Origin: Peribacillus simplex
GTDB taxonomy: Bacteria > Bacillota > Bacilli > Bacillales > DSM-1321
Length of the DNA stretch: 64,000 nt
Assembly: GCF_900156045.1 (NCBI RefSeq)
Contig: NZ_FTMX01000003.1
Coordinates: forward strand, 62,001-126,000
Reading direction: 5' to 3'
Shown here: positions 34,155-42,884 of the stretch, one piece after another
Position numbering within the stretch: the stretch's first letter is position 1
Layout: each line of letters opens with the position of its first letter
Made by a program: the position numbers and the translations under genes
Notes under the pieces: generated by a model
Databases searched by the model: none
What the model was told of the DNA's origin: nothing
What the model saw: the letters and a program-made list of their open reading frames with translations, nothing else

Positions 34155-34997
34155 ATGGAAAGTCATACAATCAAAGGTGTCGAACGGGTGGGTAATATGG
34201 ATATCTATTTCGAATATGACCGAATCGATAATTCCCTCCCCACCCTTGTCCTGCTTCATGGATTTTTGTCGTCGAGCTTCAGTTTCCGTAAATTAGTGCC
34301 CTATTTAATCAAGGAATATAATGTGATTTCCATAGACCTCCCGCCATTCGGGCAAAGCGGAAAAGATTATCGATATACATATTCATTCCGGAACATCGCT
34401 AAGTCAGTCGTTATGTTCTTAGAGGGAAAAGACATCAGGAAATTCAGCATCATCGGCCATTCCATGGGCGGGCAGATTTCCCTTCAGCTCATCAAATCAT
34501 ATCCTGACCTTGTCGAACATGCCATTCTTCTTGCCGGTTCAGGCTATCAGCCTGGCTATTCGGAGAAAATGAAGATGGTCAGTTACCTGCCTTTCTTTTC
34601 TTTCGGTATAAAACGGTATCTACAAAAATCAGGTATCGAAAAGAATTTGAAAAATGTCGTCCATGACCCGGCCATGATCGACGATGAAATGCGGCAGGGA
34701 TATCTAGGGCCATTCATAAAGAAGCATGATATTTTCCGGGCATTAGGTAGGATGCTTCGAGATAAGGAAGTCGATTTGTTGAAGGAGGACCTTAGTGATA
34801 TTCATACACCATGCCTGCTTATTTGGGGAAGGCATGATCGAGTGGTGCCATTGAATATTGGCCAAAGGCTCCATGAAGACCTGCCTAATTCCAAGCTTGT
34901 TGTACTTGAGGATACCGGGCACCTTCTTCCAGAGGAGAAGCCGGAAGAAGTGTATCAATTAATTAAAGGGTTTATTGGAGTGGTCGCCCCAACGTAA
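34155..34997 (+). CDS. yugF: Alpha/beta hydrolase YugF
   Basis: 280 residues from the ATG at 34155, with GGAGGAGGAG four bases upstream. Alpha/beta hydrolase fold: the oxyanion region LVLLHGFLSS, the nucleophile elbow GHSMGG (Ser103), the acid region LIWGRHDRVVP and the catalytic His in DTGHLLPEEKP. The substrate is unknown. The 21-bp tandem array begins at its stop codon. Confidence 0.92.
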   Translation: MESHTIKGVERVGNMDIYFEYDRIDNSLPTLVLLHGFLSSSFSFRKLVPYLIKEYNVISIDLPPFGQSGKDYRYTYSFRNIAKSVVMFLEGKDIRKFSIIGHSMGGQISLQLIKSYPDLVEHAILLAGSGYQPGYSEKMKMVSYLPFFSFGIKRYLQKSGIEKNLKNVVHDPAMIDDEMRQGYLGPFIKKHDIFRALGRMLRDKEVDLLKEDLSDIHTPCLLIWGRHDRVVPLNIGQRLHEDLPNSKLVVLEDTGHLLPEEKPEEVYQLIKGFIGVVAPT

Positions 34998-35715
34998 TTC
35001 ACGAGTAAATGGATGGAACTCACGAGTAAATCGCGCAAACTCACGAGTAAACGGCATAAACTCACGAGTAAATTGCGCAAACTTACGAGTAAACGGCATA
35101 AACTCACGAGTAAATTGCGCAAACTTACGAGTAAACCGCGCAAACTCACGAGTAAACCGCACAAACTCACGAGTAAACCGCACAAACTCACGAGTAACGG
35201 CATAAACTCACGAGTAAACCGCACAAATTCACGAGTAAACCGCACAAACTCACGAGTAAACCGCGCAAACTCACGAGTAAACCGCACAAACTCACGAATA
35301 AACCGCGCAAACTCACGAGTAAATCGCGCAAACTCACGAGTAAACCGCATAAACTCACGAGTAAATTGCGCAAACTTACGAGTAAAAGCCATTTCACGAG
35401 TAAACCGCGCAAACTCACGAGTAAACCGCACAAACTCACGAGTAAATCGCGCAAACTCACGAGTAAACCGCACAAATTCACGAGTAAACCGCACAAACTC
35501 ACGAGTAAATTGCGCAAACTTACGAGTAAAATCCATTTCACGAGTAAATCGCGCAAATTCACGAGTAAACCGCACAAACTCACGAGTAAACGGCATAAAC
35601 TCACGAGTAAATCGCGCAAACTCACGAGTAAATCGCGCAAACTCACGAGTAAACCGCCAAACTTACGAGTAAACCGCACAAACTACAAGTCAACGGCACA
35701 AACTATGAGTATGGA
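34998..35715. repeat. 21-bp tandem array, about 35 units
   Basis: Consensus unit AACTCACGAGTAAACCGCRCA, period 21 with a few 19-20 base units. About 33 units are well conserved and the last two are decayed. Each unit contains the inverted repeat ACTC-AC-GAGT. Higher-order structure exists: the run ending TTACGAGTAAAAGCCATTTC near 35375-35400 recurs near 35520-35540. The period is a multiple of three, so all six frames stay open for long stretches (LTSKPHK, NSRVNRT, RFTREFV), but no frame has a ribosome site; I regard the array as non-coding. It fills the space between convergent yugF and yugE. Confidence 0.92.
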
Positions 35716-35728
35716 GCAAAAAACAACG

Positions 35729-35767
35729 TAAAAAAGGTGCCCCTGATTTCTGGGTACACCCTTTTTC
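35729..35767. terminator. Terminator between the array and yugE
   Basis: AAAAAGGTG-CCC pairs with GGG-TACACCCTTTTT across a CTGATTTCT loop. It is usable from both sides. Confidence 0.75.
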
Positions 35768-35770
35768 ACC

Positions 35771-36031
35771 TTAGATCGAACAGCTGGCATCATTTTTTAT
35801 GATGAGCAGCTTTTTTGCAACTTCCAGGCACTTTTCCATCTGAACGGATTCATCGAACGAGAACTCGTAAATGGATTTTATTTTTTCCGCCAGTACCTTT
35901 GGTTCATCTATATCTCGGATCGCTACGACCGTATCTGCAATTTCGGGCTCATAAAAATCCCATCCTATTTTGAATGGGTCCCATTCTTGTAAAACGGCAA
36001 CCAACGCTAAATTCATTTGCTGTGTATCCAT
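35771..36031 (-). CDS. yugE: DUF1871 family protein YugE
   Basis: 86 residues, small helical cytoplasmic protein: VLQEWDPFKIGWDFYEPEIADTV followed by AEKIKSIYEFSFDESV. It matches YugE/DUF1871 in length and in position next to patB. The ATG has an AGGTGAT site. Function unknown. Confidence 0.88.
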   Translation of the reverse strand: MDTQQMNLALVAVLQEWDPFKIGWDFYEPEIADTVVAIRDIDEPKVLAEKIKSIYEFSFDESVQMEKCLEVAKKLLIIKNDASCSI

Positions 36032-36131
36032 TTAATCATCACCTGCTCAATATTTTCAAAGAACATGATTTCATAGTATCATAACAACAGGCTTTTCGCG
36101 AAATGACAAATTTTATTCGGTGGTGGATATT

Positions 36132-37307
36132 TTGAACAAGTCAATATTCGAAGAACAAATAAACAGGGAAAATTCAGGGTCTGCAAAATGGGATAAAAAC
36201 TCGCTCACATCATTGTACGGGCGCGAAGATGTTCTCCCGATGTGGGTTGCCGATATGGACTTCCCATCTCCTGAGGGCATTCAAAAGGCATTGATGGAAC
36301 GTTTGAACCATCCAATTTTCGGCTATACGGTCCCTTCTGAAACGGTTTTTACCGAAATTCAAAGTTGGCTTAAAGACCGGCACTCCTGGCAAATCGATAA
36401 AGAGTGGATCTCATTTAGCTCTGGCGTCGTTTCTGCAATCGGTACAACGATCCAAGCATTCACGAACCCAGGCGATAAAATATTGTTACAATCTCCAGTC
36501 TATACCCCATTTTTTGATATGATCAAAAATAATGACCGGGTAGTGGTCAATAGTCCCCTTATCATGAAAGAGGACCGCTTCGAGATTGATTTCACTGATT
36601 TTGAGGACAAGCTGAAAGGCGGAGTGAAGCTATTCCTTTTTTGCAGTCCGCATAACCCTGGCGGACGCGTTTGGGCAAAGGACGAACTGTTACGAATCGG
36701 GGAGTTATGTGAAAAATATAATGTAGTCATCGTCAGTGATGAGATACACGCCGACTTATTCCATAAATCATCAAGGCATTATCCGATCGGCTCACTTTCA
36801 AAAAATTTAGCGGACATAACCGTTACATTGATGGCACCAAGCAAAACATTCAATATTGCCGGCCTTCAGGCTTCATTCCTGATCGCCAGTAATGAAAAAT
36901 TGCAGAAGCAACTGCAAAAGGCGCAAACGAAACTGGCCTTCCATGGTCTTAACATCTTTGCCTTAACAGCAATGGAAGCCGCGTATCGAGAGGGCCTGGA
37001 ATGGCTTGAAGACATGATTGGCTACATTGAGGAAAATATAAAAGTGGCAGAGGAATTCATTGCTGCTGAAATTCCTTCACTGCATGTCATGCATCCGGAA
37101 GCCTCTTACCTTTTATGGATTGACTGCCGTGACCTTGGATTGACCGACAAGGAAATTAAGGATCGACTGATCCATCAAGGGAAGCTCGCATTGGAGCCTG
37201 GTTCTAAATACGGACCTGGCGGAGAAGGTTTCGTCCGAATGAACCTCGGTTGTTCACGCAGCGTCCTGATGGATGGGCTAAACCGTTTGAAATTGGCGTT
37301 TTCATAA
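36132..37307 (+). CDS. patB: Cystathionine beta-lyase/C-S lyase PatB
   Basis: 391 residues from the TTG at 36132 (GGTGGTGG upstream), chosen because MNKSIFEEQINRENSGSAKW aligns with the PatB start; a GTG at 36120 is the alternative. MalY/PatB-type PLP enzyme: LPMWVADMDF, CSPHNPGGRVW, SDEIHADL and the cofactor lysine K238 in APSKTFNIAGLQ. It splits cystathionine and other C-S bonds, releasing homocysteine, pyruvate and ammonia. Confidence 0.92.
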   Translation: MNKSIFEEQINRENSGSAKWDKNSLTSLYGREDVLPMWVADMDFPSPEGIQKALMERLNHPIFGYTVPSETVFTEIQSWLKDRHSWQIDKEWISFSSGVVSAIGTTIQAFTNPGDKILLQSPVYTPFFDMIKNNDRVVVNSPLIMKEDRFEIDFTDFEDKLKGGVKLFLFCSPHNPGGRVWAKDELLRIGELCEKYNVVIVSDEIHADLFHKSSRHYPIGSLSKNLADITVTLMAPSKTFNIAGLQASFLIASNEKLQKQLQKAQTKLAFHGLNIFALTAMEAAYREGLEWLEDMIGYIEENIKVAEEFIAAEIPSLHVMHPEASYLLWIDCRDLGLTDKEIKDRLIHQGKLALEPGSKYGPGGEGFVRMNLGCSRSVLMDGLNRLKLAFS

Positions 37308-37309
37308 AT

Positions 37310-37349
37310 AAAAGAAGAACCAGGCCTAGAATCCTGGTTCTTCTTTTTC
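37310..37349. terminator. Bidirectional terminator of patB and yteA
   Basis: AAAAGAAGAACCAGG pairs perfectly with CCTGGTTCTTCTTTT, with A and T tracts on both sides. It abuts the stops of both convergent genes. Confidence 0.92.
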
Positions 37350-38103
37350 AATCTTTTTCTTCATCGACATAAGGATCATGCTCATATCGAGGCAAATCCC
37401 CAAACGAGGTTTGAATATTTTCTTCAAAAAGTTCTTCCTTCAATTCTTGATATTGGGAGTTCGGATAAACCGTTATCTCTTTACCGTATATATCGACACC
37501 CACGAAATTTTCATAATCTTCGACATATCCGATATTTTCTTCGGACTCGACATACATATCTTCGTAATCGTTTGGCGGATTTACAAAATCGGATGGCGAT
37601 TCAGATGTTCCATAACTGGCAACATCCTGCCAAGAATCCTCCGCATCGTATGCAACCGATTCGTGACGGTCATCATAATCGAACTTTCCAAATGGAGGTC
37701 CCAGGACCTCCTCTTCCACCGGCCGATTGTCCGAAGTTTCCTGTGATGGGGTGTGCTCGACACAATAAGTCGTGGTAGGAATGGCTTTCAAACGTTCAAG
37801 AGGTATTTCCTTTGAACAAACCTCACACTTTCCATACTCACCTGCCTCGATGGCGGAAAGCGCTCGTTCAATATCCCTTATTTCATCGCGATCATGCTCG
37901 GAAAGGGCCAAATCCTTTTCCCGTTCATATAACTCGGTTCCTTCATCTCCGGGATGATTATCGTAACTCGATAACTCACCTGTCGAATCCTCCAAACTTC
38001 TTCTTAAATCGTAGTTGCCTGAATCATTTAATCGCTCTTCCAACTCTTGCTTCGATTGCTGCAATTGCTGTTGAAATTCTTTAAGCTGCTGATTGGATAG
38101 CAT
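37348..38103 (-). CDS. yteA: DksA/TraR-type zinc finger protein YteA
   Basis: 251 residues from the ATG at 38103, with AAAGGA eight bases upstream. A coiled-coil N-terminus (QLKEFQQQLQQSKQELEERL) precedes a zinc finger with KCEVCSKEIPLERLKAIPTT and YCVEH. The fourth ligand is His where DksA has Cys, as in YteA relatives. A long, acidic and tyrosine-rich C-terminal tail follows. YteA-type proteins are associated with sporulation in Bacillus. The real role is unknown. Confidence 0.88.
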   Translation of the reverse strand: MLSNQQLKEFQQQLQQSKQELEERLNDSGNYDLRRSLEDSTGELSSYDNHPGDEGTELYEREKDLALSEHDRDEIRDIERALSAIEAGEYGKCEVCSKEIPLERLKAIPTTTYCVEHTPSQETSDNRPVEEEVLGPPFGKFDYDDRHESVAYDAEDSWQDVASYGTSESPSDFVNPPNDYEDMYVESEENIGYVEDYENFVGVDIYGKEITVYPNSQYQELKEELFEENIQTSFGDLPRYEHDPYVDEEKD

Positions 38104-38246
38104 GTGCAACATCCTTTCAAAATCGTTCTTCCCTCTAGTATTTCTCTCATCCCGCCATTCCATAAAGGTACTTTTTACCTTAGGGATAATTTATTTCAGA
38201 TAACAGAAGCTAACTTAGAAATATTAACTCCAAGGAGGGCATCCAA

Positions 38247-39104
38247 TTGTATTTCTATAAAGAAGACTTAATCAATATGATTGTTCCCGATAAGCCTGAT
38301 CCGAATGCAGCAAAAGTACTTCAGGAAACGCTTGGAGGACAATTTGGTGAAATGCGGACGATGATGCAGTATTCTTTCCAAAGCGCAAACTTCCGCGGCA
38401 AGGCTAAACCATATCGTGATTTACTCCGTGGAGTTTTCTTGGAGGAACTTAGCCACATTGAACTTGTCCAATCAACCATCAACCAGCTTCTGAATGGTGC
38501 TGGCGGGAATATGCCTGGGGATTCCGCTAGCGATGGCGCCCCATTGGACGAAGTCATCAACGGCGGCGCAAACCCCCATCACTTCATCATTGGTGCGAAA
38601 GCATCCCTTCCCGTCGATGCTGGCGGAAATCCATGGAATGGATCATGGGTTTATGATCACGGAAACCTTGTGGCTAACCTTTTGAACAATGTCATGCTTG
38701 AATCCACGGGGGTCCTGCAAAAGTCCAGGATATATGAAATGAGTTCCAATAAATCGATGCGCGAAACACTGGCATTTTTAATGGTTCGCGACAATGCCCA
38801 CCAAAATGCATTTGCCAAGGCATTAGAAACTCTTGGGGTTGACTGGGGGAAAGTCTTCCCTGTACCTAATTATGATTTGAACAAATATCCTGAATGCCGC
38901 AAATATGTGGATTTAGGCTACCATAATGCCCAATTCAACTTCCGGTTGGACCAAACTCAAATCGGCGAGATTTTCAAAGGGGAGACACCGAGCCGAAATG
39001 GCGGAAACCTTGCTGTTACCGATCCGCCAAAAGGATTCCCTGTCCCTGAAATGCCGGATATGCCAAATGAACATAGCCCTGGCTTGAGTGATTTGAACAA
39101 TTAA
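38247..39104 (+). CDS. Manganese catalase
   Basis: 285 residues from a TTG at 38247 with AAGGAGG eight bases upstream. A four-helix dimanganese enzyme: the metal ligands lie in GQFGEMRTMMQY (E35), FLEELSHIEL (E66, H70), VMLESTGVL and RDNAHQNAF. It removes hydrogen peroxide in the cytoplasm or spore coat; relatives are YdbD, YjqC and CotJC. An acidic or proline-rich tail (PEMPDMPNEHSPG) ends the protein. Confidence 0.94.
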   Translation: MYFYKEDLINMIVPDKPDPNAAKVLQETLGGQFGEMRTMMQYSFQSANFRGKAKPYRDLLRGVFLEELSHIELVQSTINQLLNGAGGNMPGDSASDGAPLDEVINGGANPHHFIIGAKASLPVDAGGNPWNGSWVYDHGNLVANLLNNVMLESTGVLQKSRIYEMSSNKSMRETLAFLMVRDNAHQNAFAKALETLGVDWGKVFPVPNYDLNKYPECRKYVDLGYHNAQFNFRLDQTQIGEIFKGETPSRNGGNLAVTDPPKGFPVPEMPDMPNEHSPGLSDLNN

Positions 39105-39143
39105 AAAAGAAGGCGGACACATTCCGTGTCCGCCTCCTTTTTT
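39104..39143. terminator. Bidirectional terminator after Mn catalase
   Basis: AAAAGAAGGCGGACAC pairs with GTGTCCGCCTCCTTTT (one mismatch) across ATTCC. It overlaps the end of the convergent yvbH gene by two bases. Confidence 0.9.
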
Positions 39144-39756
39144 AATTATTGATATATTTCTCAAAAACATAGCCAAAATCTTTAACATGGTACTTTTTCC
39201 GGCTATCCATCAACCATTCGAAAGCTGCGGAATTAATTTCCTTGAAACTTGCAGCCATTTGGCTTCCATCAGTGCGAACCTGGTTCAAAGTGGAAGAAGC
39301 AAGGTTTACGCTTTGCTGAGCATATTGAAGGGCATACTCATTCTCATGGCAAATTTCCGATATTTTCACGAGTGATTTGAATAAGTCTTTTAATTCTTCA
39401 ATGAATTTCTTATGGACATCAATCGAGAAAGTCTTCGCCCCGATCGAAAATTTAATTTCCGCATCCAAATCCACGGTCCCTGCGGTTTCAAGCGTAGCGT
39501 TGGAAATATTATGCTGGCTGTAGCTATATCTTGTAAGTGTACGCTTTTTGCTTATGGCACTTGTGCCGTCCAAATGTATGAACGCTTGATTCGTAAAACA
39601 ATACTCATCGGTTTTAGATTTGATCAGGAAATAAATTTTTTCCCCATCTTCATGCATGATATAATCATCTGCATCCACCTTGTCATAATCGGTAGGATTA
39701 ATCACACTTCCAATATCACTAAGACCAAGGGCATCCGCCGCCATTTTCTTGAACAT
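39142..39756 (-). CDS. yvbH: Bacterial PH domain protein YvbH
   Basis: 204 residues from the ATG at 39756 (GGGGGAA upstream), matching YvbH in length. The N-terminal two thirds form a PH-like domain beginning MFKKMAADALGLSDIGSVI, with DADDYIMHEDGEKIYFLIK. The C-terminal part is helical and ends in HVKDFGYVFEKYINN. Cytoplasmic, function unknown. Confidence 0.9.
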   Translation of the reverse strand: MFKKMAADALGLSDIGSVINPTDYDKVDADDYIMHEDGEKIYFLIKSKTDEYCFTNQAFIHLDGTSAISKKRTLTRYSYSQHNISNATLETAGTVDLDAEIKFSIGAKTFSIDVHKKFIEELKDLFKSLVKISEICHENEYALQYAQQSVNLASSTLNQVRTDGSQMAASFKEINSAAFEWLMDSRKKYHVKDFGYVFEKYINN

Positions 39757-39796
39757 CCCTATTCCCCCTATCAAAATCCAGGTGAATTACACCCTA

Positions 39797-40273
39797 TTAT
39801 AAGTATTTCTCCAATATTATCTCGTCTCTGATCGGAATTCCATCAAAACTGTAAAATGGTATTTCGGGCTTGATTTTCCGTGATTCTTCAACGGCATTTT
39901 TAACGATTTCCGAAATGACATAACCACGCTTTTGAAAAAACTTCAATGCCTGTAAATTATCGTTCGTTGTAATCGCTTTAATAGTATGGCAATTTTTTTC
40001 CTTAGCGATATTTTCCATCACATAAAGCAACGATGAGCCCACACCCTGATTCTCATGCTCACTATTCAAAGAGATGATCTGACAAACATGGTCGGATAAT
40101 TTGTATGTTCCCAACCCCGCGATTTTTTCATTCTCGTCCATCACCCCAACACCCTCAAGTTCCGCATAATGAAACAAGCCTCGTGAAAAAACCACTTGAG
40201 TCGTCTCCCAGTGCTGAATGAAAAAATCCTTAACCGTATCTGCCGCAATCATTCTTTTCGCTATGATTTGCAT
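39797..40273 (-). CDS. GNAT family N-acetyltransferase
   Basis: 158 residues from the ATG at 40273; a TTG six bases earlier is possible, with GGGGG serving either. One GNAT domain: the acetyl-CoA loop is NSEHENQGVGSSLLYVMEN, and the later NDNLQALKFFQKRGY is the usual beta5 region. The substrate is unknown. Monocistronic. Confidence 0.87.
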   Translation of the reverse strand: MQIIAKRMIAADTVKDFFIQHWETTQVVFSRGLFHYAELEGVGVMDENEKIAGLGTYKLSDHVCQIISLNSEHENQGVGSSLLYVMENIAKEKNCHTIKAITTNDNLQALKFFQKRGYVISEIVKNAVEESRKIKPEIPFYSFDGIPIRDEIILEKYL

Positions 40274-40440
40274 AACCAATTACGCCCCCAAAATTTCTAT
40301 CTCTATGTTTATAGTATAAAATGCTTATGCTGATAAGGGAACATTTAATTCTTCACGACCTTCTAACAAAACATAATACCATTCATATTCAGATAATCAA
40401 TATTAAAAAACGGGGCTCGCGATGCACGGCACTTCCGGGA

Positions 40441-40665
40441 TCAAGAAATGGTATCATCCTTAATTCGCTGGTTCCTTCTGGTGACCTCATCTTCGAATTG
40501 CTTGGTTTTCATTTCTTCCTTCTTTGAATATCTTATAATTGCCCTCATCGTCAAAACGGCCGCCACTAAAAAAATGAAGCAAGTTATACCAGCCGAGATA
40601 TATTCAGTCTTGTCTTCTGGAAAGTAAAGAAACAAACCCAGTAACGCATGATTGAGAAAGTCCAT
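40441..40665 (-). CDS. Small membrane protein of unknown function
   Basis: 74 residues from the ATG at 40665, with AGGAAGG nine bases upstream. Two hydrophobic segments (LNHALLGLFLYF and YISAGITCFIFLVAAVLTM) precede a charged cytoplasmic tail (KKEEMKTKQFEDEVTRRNQRIKDD). No family recognised. It faces the cyclophilin gene's terminator on the same strand. Confidence 0.6.
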   Translation of the reverse strand: MDFLNHALLGLFLYFPEDKTEYISAGITCFIFLVAAVLTMRAIIRYSKKEEMKTKQFEDEVTRRNQRIKDDTIS

Positions 40666-40761
40666 CCGATACATCCTTCCTGATAGGGAATTAAACTGCA
40701 TTATCCCATTATATCAATTACCAGAACAATCCACTAGTGGGCCTAATCCACTAAAACCTAA

Positions 40762-40798
40762 AAAAACGAGAGGCAATAAGCCCCCCGCTTCTCTTTTA
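40762..40798 (-). terminator. Terminator of the cyclophilin gene
   Basis: On the minus strand GAGAAGC pairs with GCCTCTC (one wobble) and is followed by GTTTTTTT, two bases past the stop. Confidence 0.7.
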
Positions 40799-40800
40799 TA

Positions 40801-41391
40801 TTATAGAATGGTGATCCCTTTAATGACTACGTCCACTGCTGGCTTGTCTCCCGCAACTGTCTCCACGTTAGCAATCGTATCAACAACGTCCATGCCTTCG
40901 ACCACTTGTCCAAAAACAGAGTGTTTATGATCCAGCCATGGTGTGCCTCCTTGTTCCATATAAGCACTGATGATTTCCTCCGGATAACCTGCTTGCTTCA
41001 TTTGCTCACCCATCCTGCTGTCCACATGCGGTGCTTGTACGACGAAGAATTGGCTGCCGTTTGTTCCCGGGCCTGCATTAGCCATGGAAAGAGCTCCGCG
41101 CAAATTGAATAATTGCATGGAGAACTCGTCTTCAAATGTAGTGCCCCAGATACTTTCTCCACCCATTCCAGTCCCTGTCGGATCTCCTCCTTGAAGCATG
41201 AAATCCTTGATGACACGGTGGAAGATGATTCCTTCGTAATAACCGTTTTCAGCATGTGTCAAGAAATTCTCCACTGTCTTTGGAGCCAGTTCAGGGAATA
41301 GTTTAATTTTAATATCGCCCATCGTCGTTTGCATGATGACCGCTTTTTCATTTTCCAAAACTTCACTTGTTAATTGTGGAAAGTTTGTCAT
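40801..41391 (-). CDS. Cyclophilin-type peptidyl-prolyl isomerase
   Basis: 196 residues from the ATG at 41391, with AAAGAGG nine bases upstream. Cyclophilin fold: [20 protein letters not shown], the catalytic [19 protein letters not shown] (Arg and Phe), GTNGSQFFV and the late [15 protein letters not shown]. It is longer than the 143-residue PpiB because of an N-terminal extension and an insertion (PGYPEE-like loop before [14 protein letters not shown]). It speeds proline cis-trans folding in the cytoplasm. Confidence 0.93.
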   Translation of the reverse strand: MTNFPQLTSEVLENEKAVIMQTTMGDIKIKLFPELAPKTVENFLTHAENGYYEGIIFHRVIKDFMLQGGDPTGTGMGGESIWGTTFEDEFSMQLFNLRGALSMANAGPGTNGSQFFVVQAPHVDSRMGEQMKQAGYPEEIISAYMEQGGTPWLDHKHSVFGQVVEGMDVVDTIANVETVAGDKPAVDVVIKGITIL

Positions 41392-41570
41392 GGTACATAA
41401 CCTCTTTCTTTTTAAAAATAAAATGGCATGAAACACCATTTTTCATCTTCATTTGTACACTTTACACGATTTTCATAAAAAAAGCATCTTTACGAAATTG
41501 AACAAATTCGCTGTGAAAAATCGTTGTTCTTATGTATCATGAAGGAAGTTAAAAGAAAGGTGGTAGGGAA

Positions 41571-41957
41571 ATGTCAGAACAGGATTTTAAAATCGGCGAT
41601 AGGGTCACCGCCATATATAAAACTGGAAAATACATCGGGGAAGTCACCGATATCAGACCTGCTGCATATCTTGTTAAAGTGTTGGCTGTATTGAAGCATC
41701 CCATGCAGGGAGATCTTCATAACCCTAAGCAAACGGAAGTGTCCATGTTCCATCAGCGGCGTGCTCTTGCATTCCGGGAGCAAACCAATGTACCAAAGAA
41801 CATGGTAAGGAACTTTGATGAGGAGATTCCTGATTATAAGGAATCCTTAAGAGAAGCTGTTGAGAAAATGAAAAGCACTTTAAGCGAAGCCCATACAGAG
41901 TGGAATGATAAAAGCTTACAGTTGCTTGAAGATCTAGCGGCAGACTATTTCAAATAA
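41571..41957 (+). CDS. kapB: KinB-associated activator KapB
   Basis: 128 residues: FKIGDRVTAIYKTGKYIGEVTDI opens a small SH3-like barrel, then HPMQGDLHNPKQTEVSMFHQRRAL and a helical end. It matches KapB, which is needed for KinB to feed the sporulation phosphorelay. AAAGGTGG precedes the ATG. In B. subtilis kapB follows kinB; here the upstream gene is a cyclophilin on the other strand and kinB is absent from the window. Confidence 0.92.
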   Translation: MSEQDFKIGDRVTAIYKTGKYIGEVTDIRPAAYLVKVLAVLKHPMQGDLHNPKQTEVSMFHQRRALAFREQTNVPKNMVRNFDEEIPDYKESLREAVEKMKSTLSEAHTEWNDKSLQLLEDLAADYFK

Positions 41958-41963
41958 AGCATG

Positions 41964-42001
41964 ATAAAAGCCAAATCAGTAGTATATGATTTGGCTTTTA
42001 T
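41964..42001. terminator. Bidirectional terminator between kapB and kapD
   Basis: AAAAGCCAAATCA pairs perfectly with TGATTTGGCTTTT around GTAGTATA, serving both convergent genes. Confidence 0.9.
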
Positions 42002-42621
42002 AACGCTAAATGATTCAATACCTTTGATAAATCAATGCGATCGCCAATTGTCGTCGGTTCATGATTTTTCATATAACTTTTATCTTTCTCTACTAACTTA
42101 AAGATATTATATGTCGTAATGGCATCATCCAGCGCCCTGTGATGCTTGCCTGTCCCTTCTTTGCCATAGGCCTGTACAGCTTTCCAAAGTCCGGTTTGGT
42201 TTTGATCCCCGAAAAAGCGTTTATACTCCAGGCAAAGATCAATTTGTTTCCCTGAAAAAGGGAAATCCAACCCTGCTTTCTGACAGTTCTGGCGAAGCAC
42301 CTTCATGTCCATATTTCCCCATGTAACAATCGTCGTCGGGTGCTGCTCATCTATTTTCTTCAATAAAGTGACCAGCTCTTCAAATGAAATCCCCCGGTCC
42401 ACCTGATCCTGTGCAATGTTCAAGAACTTCTTGCATCTTCCCGTCAAAACTGGAAATTTCATTGGGTTAACAAAAGATGAGAATTGTTCCTGAATGGTCT
42501 CATTAATGACGGTGACTAAACCAACCTCAATGATTTCCGGATAAAACCCTACTGGATTGGCTTTTCCTTCCGGCATCGTAAATTCAAAATCAATGAATAC
42601 AAATTGCTGTTGTTCCTCCAT
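41998..42621 (-). CDS. kapD: DEDDh 3'-5' exonuclease-like KapD
   Basis: 207 residues from the ATG at 42621 (AAGGGGG eight bases upstream). The exonuclease motifs are intact: VFIDFEFTMPEG (D11, E13), TWGNMDMKVLR and KHHRALDDAITTYNIF. In B. subtilis KapD inhibits the KinA pathway to sporulation. Function is carried over from that protein. Confidence 0.92.
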   Translation of the reverse strand: MEEQQQFVFIDFEFTMPEGKANPVGFYPEIIEVGLVTVINETIQEQFSSFVNPMKFPVLTGRCKKFLNIAQDQVDRGISFEELVTLLKKIDEQHPTTIVTWGNMDMKVLRQNCQKAGLDFPFSGKQIDLCLEYKRFFGDQNQTGLWKAVQAYGKEGTGKHHRALDDAITTYNIFKLVEKDKSYMKNHEPTTIGDRIDLSKVLNHLAL

Positions 42622-42884
42622 TTTTATGACCCCCTTCATATTCTTGACATCAACATATAAACAAAAAATGGTTTTTTCTCATTATAACAGAAGATTTAGA
42701 AAGTTATTTTCTTGGAATCGTAATACACCATCCGGATACCGATCCTGACATATACCTAATTTACCCAAAAATATTTATCGTCTACATTATTTGGATTATT
42801 ATGGATGAATGAACCAAAAGTACCATTTTTTCATCCCTTCAATCCAAGGACATACTAAAAATATATTTGTTAGGAAGTTGAACT

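Noticed and set aside
34998-35715. Possible repetitive protein genes or CRISPR array in the 21-bp repeat region
   Set aside because: There are no unique spacers of CRISPR type. Open frames on both strands follow from a period divisible by three, and none has a ribosome site. One minus frame would also overlap the yugF coding end.
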